DNA of 64,000 bases from NCBI GenBank assembly GCA_027391075.1, contig DAHYHI010000005.1:1-64000 (forward strand). Direction: 5' to 3'. This document shows, one piece after another, positions 58,940 to 64,000 of this stretch. The translations under genes and the position numbers were made by a program. The DNA is from JAJZAM01 sp027391075. GTDB lineage: Bacteria; Actinomycetota; Acidimicrobiia; Acidimicrobiales; Palsa-688. Each line of letters opens with the position of its first letter. Within the stretch, counting starts at the first letter, position 1. A model generated the notes under the pieces. It ran no database searches, was not told the DNA's origin, and saw only the letters and a program-made list of their open reading frames with translations.

Positions 58940-60369
58940 ACGCCTTCAGGAACTGACGCGAGCTCACCGCATCCGGCAGCCCCCGACGGCAGGACCTTTT
59001 CGGGGTTGCAGCGGCCTTCTGGGTCGAAAGCGTCCCTCAAGCACTTCTGGGCGGCCATGTCCGCCTCGGTGAAAACCAAGGCCATCGCTTCACGCTTCTC
59101 GAGGCCGATGCCGTGCTCACCGGAGAGAGTTCCTCCTGCCCGCACGCACGCTTCTATGATCAGTTTCCCGGCCTCGTGCACCTTCGCCTCCACGCCGGGC
59201 TGGCGACGGTCGAAGACGATCAGCGGGTGCAGGTTTCCGTCGCCTGCGTGGAAGACGTTGCCGACTACCAGGCCTCTCACCCGGGCGATCTCGTTTACCT
59301 CGCTTAGGACGTCTACCAGCACCGAGCGGGGCACGACGCAGTCGTGCAGGTAGTAGTTGGGAGCGATCCTGGCGACCGCCCCGAAAGCGGACTTCCTCGC
59401 CTTCCACCACGCCGCTCGTTCGGTCTCGTCTGAGGCGACTCGTACGCTGCGAGCCCCGTAGCCTGACAGTACCGCCGCCACCGCCTCGGACTCGACTCGA
59501 ACCCCTGCGGGCAGACCGTCGAGCTCGACCAGCAGCAGCGCCTCGGCGTCGGTGGGAAGCCCGGCCTGCACGTACGCTTCGACCACCGCGATGATCGTCT
59601 TGTCCATCATTTCCAAAGCGGCGGGTACGATCCCAGCGGCTATGACAGCGCTAACCGCTCTTGCAGCACTGTCCATGTCGATGAAGTCAGCCAATAGCGT
59701 AGAGACGCTCCTGGGCTTTTCGGTCAGTCGAACGCAGATCCGAGTAGCTATTCCCATGGTCCCTTCGCTGCCGACGAAACAACCGCGCAGGTCGAGGCCG
59801 TCCGGTTCGGCGTCCAACCCTCCGAGCTGGACCACCTCCCCATCGGAAAGGACCACTTCTAAAGCTGCCACGTGTGCGTTGGTCACCCCGTAGAGAAGAC
59901 AGTGAGGACCTCCGGAGTTGTTAGCGACGTTACCGCCGACCGAGCAGGACTGCTGCGACGAGGGATCCGGGGCGAAGAACAAGCCATGCTCGGCGACGGC
60001 GCGGGAAAGGTCCAGGTTGATTACGCCTGGCTCCACCCAAGCCAGACGGCTCTCCACGTTGACCTCAAGAATACGGTTCATTCTCGTCGTGACCACTACT
60101 ACCGGCGGCTTCGGTCCGCTCGGGACGGCTCCACCGGCGAGCCCGGTCCCCGAGCCTCGGGCAACGAACGGCCAGTCGTGCTTGCGGCACGTTCGTAGCG
60201 TGGCGGAGACCTCTTCGGTGGACGTCGGGAAGCACACCACAGCACAACGTCCGCGCATGGTGGACGCGTCGCGATCGTAAAGCGTCGTCTCGAACGGGTC
60301 AGCGTGGACACTCTCGACTCCTAGCGCGCCGCGCAGGTCAGCGATGAGAGCTCCGACGGTCATGACCAT
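58930..60369 (-). CDS. glcD: GlcD-like FAD-linked oxidase subunit
   Basis: A 479-residue catalytic flavosubunit. The FAD domain shows FVARGSGTGLAGGAVPSGP and QQSCSVGGNVANNSGGPHCLLYG. The C-terminal half (VGNVFHAGDGNLHPLI, and LSGEHGIGLEKREAM) matches the FAD-oxidase C domain with the metal-binding HAGDGNLHP. ATG 60363 is a possible second start. First gene of the minus-strand glcDEF operon. Reaction: oxidation of 2-hydroxyacids such as glycolate or D-lactate. Confidence 0.9.
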   Translation of the reverse strand: MVMTVGALIADLRGALGVESVHADPFETTLYDRDASTMRGRCAVVCFPTSTEEVSATLRTCRKHDWPFVARGSGTGLAGGAVPSGPKPPVVVVTTRMNRILEVNVESRLAWVEPGVINLDLSRAVAEHGLFFAPDPSSQQSCSVGGNVANNSGGPHCLLYGVTNAHVAALEVVLSDGEVVQLGGLDAEPDGLDLRGCFVGSEGTMGIATRICVRLTEKPRSVSTLLADFIDMDSAARAVSAVIAAGIVPAALEMMDKTIIAVVEAYVQAGLPTDAEALLLVELDGLPAGVRVESEAVAAVLSGYGARSVRVASDETERAAWWKARKSAFGAVARIAPNYYLHDCVVPRSVLVDVLSEVNEIARVRGLVVGNVFHAGDGNLHPLIVFDRRQPGVEAKVHEAGKLIIEACVRAGGTLSGEHGIGLEKREAMALVFTEADMAAQKCLRDAFDPEGRCNPEKVLPSGAAGCGELASVPEGVWI

Positions 60370-60468
60370 ACGAGAGGTTAGCCTCGCCCGTTCAGCTTCG
60401 GCTAGGTGCCCGCCGCCCGACCTGGGTTGCAGTGTGATCGAGGATTCAACTGGGGCCTCCGGCGGGGA

Positions 60469-61992
60469 TCAGTCCGACGGGCAGCGCACCCCGGCCGGGG
60501 GAACTTTCAAGTTGACCAAGTAGGCGTTCACGTAAGAGCGAACGCAGGAGCTGTAGCTGTAGGCTGTATGACCCTCCCCCACCCGGGTGAGGAGCACGCC
60601 GTGTTGAAGCTGCCCGGCTAAGGCGACCCCCTCGGCGTATGGTGTGGCCGGGTCGCCGGTCGTGGCGACGACGACTATCGGCGGCGATCCAACTGCACGG
60701 AGGACTCTAGGCCCGCCACTTGCTGGAACCGGCCACACCGAGCAGAGGGCTTCGCTGTAGAGGTTGAACAGCCCGAACACCGGCGCTGACTTTTCGGCCG
60801 CAGGGCCTGCAGCTTCGAGGGCTGGCAGCGACGGTGCCGGCGAATCCAGGCAGGTTACGGCCGTCTCTGCTTCTAGCTCGTTGCTGACGCCGGTTGCGTC
60901 TAGGCCTACGTAGCTGTCGAAGAGGCCGTGTAGGGTCGAGGGGTCACCTTTGCTCAGTCCCGCGAGACCAGCCTCGAGGGCAGGCCACGAGGACGGTGCA
61001 TACAGGCCTGCTCCGGTCGCGTAGAGAAGCTGAGCTAGTCCGAACGGCTGTGAGGATCCCCGAACTGCCAGGGGGTGAGCTGAAACGCTCGCCATGAGGG
61101 TCTCGAACGCGCCGAGCGGGTCACTGCCTGGACGCCACGCGCATTCGGTGTCCGCCTCGCAGCTGGCAAACATCGAGTTCAGCTCCGACTCGAAGGCGCT
61201 CGATTGGGCATCGAGACTCTCGACTGCTCCAAGGTCCGGGTTAACCGCCCCGTCGAGGACCATCGCCCGGACGTGGCCAGGGAACATGTCGGCGTAGGTT
61301 GCCCCGAGGAGCGTCCCGTAGGAGAAGCCAAAATAGCTTATCGACGTTACGCCGAGAGCCTGACGGATCGTGTCCATGTCAATCGCAGCGTCCACTGTGC
61401 TCACATAGGGCAGTTCGCGACCGCTGTGCTTCTCGCATGCGTCGGCGAAGGACCGGTCCGCGGACACCAGGTTGGAGAACCCAGCGGGGCTGGTCGGGGC
61501 CGGGTTGGCGTTGACGAAGCCGAGCAGTTCGGAGCTGCCCACGCAGGTAACCGGATCGCTGCGGCCGACCCCAGGCGGGTCGAACCCCACAACGTCGAAG
61601 TTCTTCGACACAGACTGGGGCACCATAGCCATCAACTGGGCGAGGAAGTCGACTCCTGAAACCCCGGGGCCTCCGGGGTTGACGAACAGGACTCCGTCCG
61701 ACGGCGACGAACCCAGGTGGCGGTCGACTGCTATCGGCACGGTACCCGGCTGGGTGGGTTTCTCTGGGTTCAGCGGCACCTCGACAGTGGCGCACTGGTA
61801 CCCTCTCGGCCCGTCAGTTCCGTTGCACCCCGACCAGACAAGACCGGGCGGCGCGCCTCCAGAAGCAGAAGCCGGCCCCGGGGCGCCCCTAGCCCCGCAG
61901 GAAGCGAGCAGGCCTGCAAGACACATTGCGACCGTCACGGTCCCGACGAGGCGCCGACGTGACGCTAGCCCTGCCATCTGCCCGCAGAGCAT
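60469..61992 (-). CDS. secreted lipoprotein alpha/beta hydrolase (TAP-like aminopeptidase family)
   Basis: A 507-residue exported hydrolase. The signal has lipobox LASC (Cys near 32). It has oxyanion VNPGGPGVSG, nucleophile in YFGFSYGTLLGATYA, the acid in VVATTGDPATPY and H in VGEGHTAYS, the last two in the TAP-like C-terminal domain. It resembles Streptomyces tripeptidyl aminopeptidase-like enzymes. ATG 61992 or 61977 can be the start. It is divergent from the next gene. Confidence 0.87.
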   Translation of the reverse strand: MLCGQMAGLASRRRLVGTVTVAMCLAGLLASCGARGAPGPASASGGAPPGLVWSGCNGTDGPRGYQCATVEVPLNPEKPTQPGTVPIAVDRHLGSSPSDGVLFVNPGGPGVSGVDFLAQLMAMVPQSVSKNFDVVGFDPPGVGRSDPVTCVGSSELLGFVNANPAPTSPAGFSNLVSADRSFADACEKHSGRELPYVSTVDAAIDMDTIRQALGVTSISYFGFSYGTLLGATYADMFPGHVRAMVLDGAVNPDLGAVESLDAQSSAFESELNSMFASCEADTECAWRPGSDPLGAFETLMASVSAHPLAVRGSSQPFGLAQLLYATGAGLYAPSSWPALEAGLAGLSKGDPSTLHGLFDSYVGLDATGVSNELEAETAVTCLDSPAPSLPALEAAGPAAEKSAPVFGLFNLYSEALCSVWPVPASGGPRVLRAVGSPPIVVVATTGDPATPYAEGVALAGQLQHGVLLTRVGEGHTAYSYSSCVRSYVNAYLVNLKVPPAGVRCPSD

Positions 61993-62023
61993 ACGCTACG
62001 GCTCGGCGGTGTATCGTTCGACT

Positions 62024-62872
62024 GTGGTCAACCGCAAGACCCCCCGCCGCGGCCGACCGGTGTCGCCCCAAGCTCAGACAGCCGTTCAGGCCGCATTCCC
62101 GTCCGATGGCGTGCGCGAGTGGGTCAGCGTCGTCGATCCTTTCGAGGAGCGTACCTGGATGATCGACGTCGACTTTCTGCTGTCGCGCTGGCAGTGCCTC
62201 TACGCCAGGGGCTGCCAGGGCGTGCTCACCGGACCGGCGGCGGACATCGCGCAGGGGTGCTGCTCTTACGGAGCACACTTCACCGGCGACGAGGACGCTG
62301 AGCGGGTACGGGACGCGGCAGCCTGCCTGGACTCGTCGCTTTGGCAGTTTGCCGAAGAGGGCCGCCGGGGTGGCGTAGTCGAGGTGGACGACGACGGGAC
62401 GGCCACTACTCGGCTTGTCGACGACGCTTGCATCTTTTTGAACCGCCCGGGTTTCGCCGCCGGAGCCGGCTGCGCCCTCCACCTCGCTGCGATCAATTCG
62501 GGCGTTGACGCTATGACTCTGAAGCCTGACGTGTGCTGGCAGCTCCCCCTGCGCCGCTACGACAGCGACGGCGAGAACGGTAGCGTAATGTCGACGCTTA
62601 GCAGTTGGGAGCGAAAGCATTGGGGCGACGGAGGTGCGGAGTTCTACTGGTGGTGTACAGAAGTTCCGGAGGCGTTCAGCGCCACCGAGCCGCTGTACCG
62701 CTCGATGCGACAGGAGCTCCTAGCCATGATCGGGGGTGACGTCTACGCTCGCCTGGAGCGCTACCTCGACGCCAAGGAATCTGAGCGATCCCGACACGAC
62801 GCCGCAACTCCAGTAGCTTTGCGGTCATCGCCAGCCGCGATCCGACCGGTCGACCATTCCTGCTCTTGTTAG
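62024..62872 (+). CDS. cysteine-rich conserved protein (YkgJ/DUF3109-like)
   Basis: A 282-residue protein with conserved Cys in CLYARGCQGVL, GCCSYGAHF, ACIFLNRPGFAAGAGCALH and KPDVCWQLPL. The cysteine placement recalls iron/zinc-chelating YkgJ-like proteins. GTG 62024 is used; GTG 62009 is an alternative. Function unknown. Confidence 0.65.
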   Translation: MVNRKTPRRGRPVSPQAQTAVQAAFPSDGVREWVSVVDPFEERTWMIDVDFLLSRWQCLYARGCQGVLTGPAADIAQGCCSYGAHFTGDEDAERVRDAAACLDSSLWQFAEEGRRGGVVEVDDDGTATTRLVDDACIFLNRPGFAAGAGCALHLAAINSGVDAMTLKPDVCWQLPLRRYDSDGENGSVMSTLSSWERKHWGDGGAEFYWWCTEVPEAFSATEPLYRSMRQELLAMIGGDVYARLERYLDAKESERSRHDAATPVALRSSPAAIRPVDHSCSC

Positions 62873-62899
62873 GCCAGCCTTGGTTACGTCGTCTATCAG

Positions 62900-63082
62900 C
62901 TAGGCCCGGTGCGCCTCGGGCCCGGAAAGCTCCTCCTCATCGAGGTCTTCCATAGCAAGGCACCAGGATGCGTGCTCACCCTCGGGATCAGCCCCGCACT
63001 CAGGGCACGGCTCGACGTCCACTTCGGTCAAGCGCTTGAGAACCCGTGCCTCTTCGAAACGCCGATGCCGTCCTTTTTTCAC
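62900..63082 (-). CDS. small zinc-ribbon protein
   Basis: A 60-residue protein with a CPECGADPEGEHASWC element (probable CxxC...HxxxC zinc site) between a basic N-terminus and an acidic tail (MEDLDEEELSG). Convergent with the preceding gene, with 27 bp between the two stops. No function assigned. Confidence 0.5.
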   Translation of the reverse strand: MKKGRHRRFEEARVLKRLTEVDVEPCPECGADPEGEHASWCLAMEDLDEEELSGPEAHRA

Positions 63083-63241
63083 CGTACAAGCTCCCGTTCA
63101 TCGAGAACAGCCACCTCTGAGTGGCATCCATGTCATTGTATCAACACGCCGGGCCTTCCCGCCGTTGCACGTCGGGACGGCGAGATCATCCCCGGGACCG
63201 CTACTCGGCATGATCCCGACTGGATTCTCAGGATAACGCCA
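63083..63241. other. short intergenic region before the 63242 gene
   Basis: About 160 bp, the divergent gap between the small zinc-ribbon gene and the 63242 gene. A stretch GGATAACG at 63232-63239 could be part of a -10 region. No gene seen. Confidence 0.3.
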
Positions 63242-63520
63242 ATGCAGCGGGTAATGTGTGGCCCCGTGCCTGACGATCTCGACGTGCAAGCCATGCTGGA
63301 ACGATTCCGGATGCGAGCCCGAGCAGTTCGCCAGCGGGGAATCCCGCCGGTCGAAGGCGCTGAACGTAAAAGGTTCATGGACCAAGCGCGGATCGACTTC
63401 CAGGACTTCGCCATAATCGGAGACGCCCAAGGGCACCTAGAGGACGGGATACTGACCCTTACCGTGGACCTTCGGCCCGGGTCAGTCGACGCCGCCTCGG
63501 AGCCCGATCGGTCTTCCTGA
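63242..63520 (+). CDS. conserved hypothetical protein
   Basis: A 92-residue protein with blocks DDLDVQAMLERFRMRARAVR, RFMDQARIDFQDFAIIGDA and DGILTLTVDLRPG. It ends in a variable tail. The compact alpha-then-beta pattern suggests a folded domain conserved in actinobacteria, but I know no function. ATG 63242 or 63254 may be the start. The 3' end overlaps the convergent rnd gene by 39 bp. Confidence 0.6.
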   Translation: MQRVMCGPVPDDLDVQAMLERFRMRARAVRQRGIPPVEGAERKRFMDQARIDFQDFAIIGDAQGHLEDGILTLTVDLRPGSVDAASEPDRSS

Positions 63521-64000
63521 GCTCTCCTCAAGGGCCAGGTTCCCCTCACGGGTGAATGTCAGTGCCCCTCTGCCTTCTATGAGATTGCGCAGATCCCCGA
63601 GGAGCAGATTGCTCCGCCACCCTTGAAGCAGGCGGCACTCAGGGTCATCCCGGATGAAAGCGGCCACGTCCGCCCGGGTTGCCAGCAGGCCCGGGTCGAT
63701 CTTCTCGGTGCGGGCCACCTGGGCTATCCAAGCCATTATGAGCGCTACCGGCGCGCGCATTTCCTTAGGGACGTCCTCACTAGGGGGCGCGACGACCTCG
63801 TCGGGGGTAAGAACCCGTCCACGTTCGATCGCGGCGAGCAGGTCCGTCGCCAGTGAGGGTCTGACCCCCCGACCGTCGAGGCCTCGCATGGCGTTGAGGT
63901 CCTCGACTGTGGCCGGCGGCCGGTGGGCGATCGCCTGGATCGCCAGGTCGGGGAGCACGTATCGGACCGGTTGGTCGACTTCAGCAGCTTTACGCTCACG
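63482..64000 (-). CDS. rnd: ribonuclease D, C-terminal part (truncated by the window)
   Basis: The last about 172 residues of an RNase D-like protein, open up to the window edge at 64000. It shows RERKAAEVDQPVRYVLPD joined to DLAIQAIAHRPPATVEDL, an HRDC domain, then a second helical C-terminal domain (EMRAPVALIMAWIAQVARTE, ADVAAFIRDD). The 3'-5' exonuclease (DnaQ-like) core is outside the window. RNase D trims tRNA 3' ends. Confidence 0.8.
   Translation of the reverse strand, partial: RERKAAEVDQPVRYVLPDLAIQAIAHRPPATVEDLNAMRGLDGRGVRPSLATDLLAAIERGRVLTPDEVVAPPSEDVPKEMRAPVALIMAWIAQVARTEKIDPGLLATRADVAAFIRDDPECRLLQGWRSNLLLGDLRNLIEGRGALTFTREGNLALEESSGRPIGLRGGVD

Noticed and set aside
61472..62023. 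Upstream extension of the cysteine-rich gene's reading frame
   Set aside because: It lies antisense to the TAP-like hydrolase gene and is compositionally a shadow; a GTG at 62024 (or 62009) gives a sensible start.
1..64000. tRNA, rRNA and CRISPR signatures
   Set aside because: No T-arm-like GGTTCRANYCC context with a cloverleaf, no rRNA-like stretch and no regularly spaced repeats were found by reading.

Overview
The window looks like a chromosomal segment of a high-GC actinobacterium, most probably of the class Acidimicrobiia. The evidence is a complete Pup-proteasome system (ARC ATPase, Dop, Pup ending in GGQ, PrcB, PrcA, PafA, PafB, PafC), TatA/TatC/HelY beside it, a DUF4193-type acidic zinc-ribbon protein, OpcA next to Zwf, a MarP-type protease, and a pair of OYE/FadH-type oxidoreductases of the kind associated with mycofactocin. 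No rRNA, tRNA or CRISPR array was recognised.

Region by region. (1) 1-5.5 kb is accessory DNA: an FMN-dependent 2-hydroxyacid dehydrogenase, a VapBC module, an Xre/RES toxin-antitoxin module and a tyrosine recombinase with all its catalytic residues. The Xre/RES cassette is bracketed by two 28-bp sites built like Xer/dif sites (11-bp arm, 6-bp spacer, 11-bp arm, inner edges ATAA and TTAT). One (2776-2803) is a perfect palindrome. The other (3940-3967) is a diverged copy 11 bp in front of the recombinase start codon. This looks like a small recombinase-associated toxin-antitoxin cassette comparable in layout to pdif modules, and it is the main discovery candidate. (2) 5.5-13.4 kb: a cysteine-desulfurase-like protein, a lipoprotein, a CtaG-type membrane protein, a 41-residue basic protein, a hydrolase, a disordered-linker protein, a GNAT enzyme, the acidic DUF4193 protein and a LysM lytic transglycosylase. 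(3) 13.5-40.7 kb: mostly minus-strand housekeeping. It holds a two-domain ThyX-like protein, HelY, TatC, TatA/B, signal peptidase I, PafC-PafB-PafA, then PrcA-PrcB-Pup-Dop-ARC, MarP, TrmI and a TtuA/TtuB tRNA thiolation pair. The usual prcA-pafA adjacency is broken by a 7-kb acetate module (AcsA, a GPR1/FUN34/YaaH transporter, a LytS/LytTR two-component system, and a symporter with its small subunit). A CRP-like palindrome lies between the two divergent arms of that module. (4) 40.7-56.5 kb: a desaturase, then a plus-strand run tkt-tal-zwf-opcA-pgl-LOG-OYE1-OYE2-etfA-fixC-fixX-etfB. From LOG onward every junction is a stop/start overlap. (5) 56.5-64 kb: a convergent glcD-glcE-glcF operon with a small helical protein, a TAP-type secreted hydrolase, small conserved proteins, and the 3' part of an RNase D gene cut by the window edge.

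How it fits together. The pentose-phosphate genes could supply NADPH to the OYE-type oxidoreductases. The ETF/FixCX proteins would pass flavin-derived electrons to quinone. The acetate module imports and activates acetate. The two hydroxyacid oxidising systems (LldD-like and GlcDEF) are further electron inputs. The proteasome locus and MarP cover protein turnover and envelope stress. Translational coupling by ATGA, GTGA and TTGA overlaps is common throughout, and several genes seem to be leaderless (a TANNNT box 6-7 nt before the start codon).
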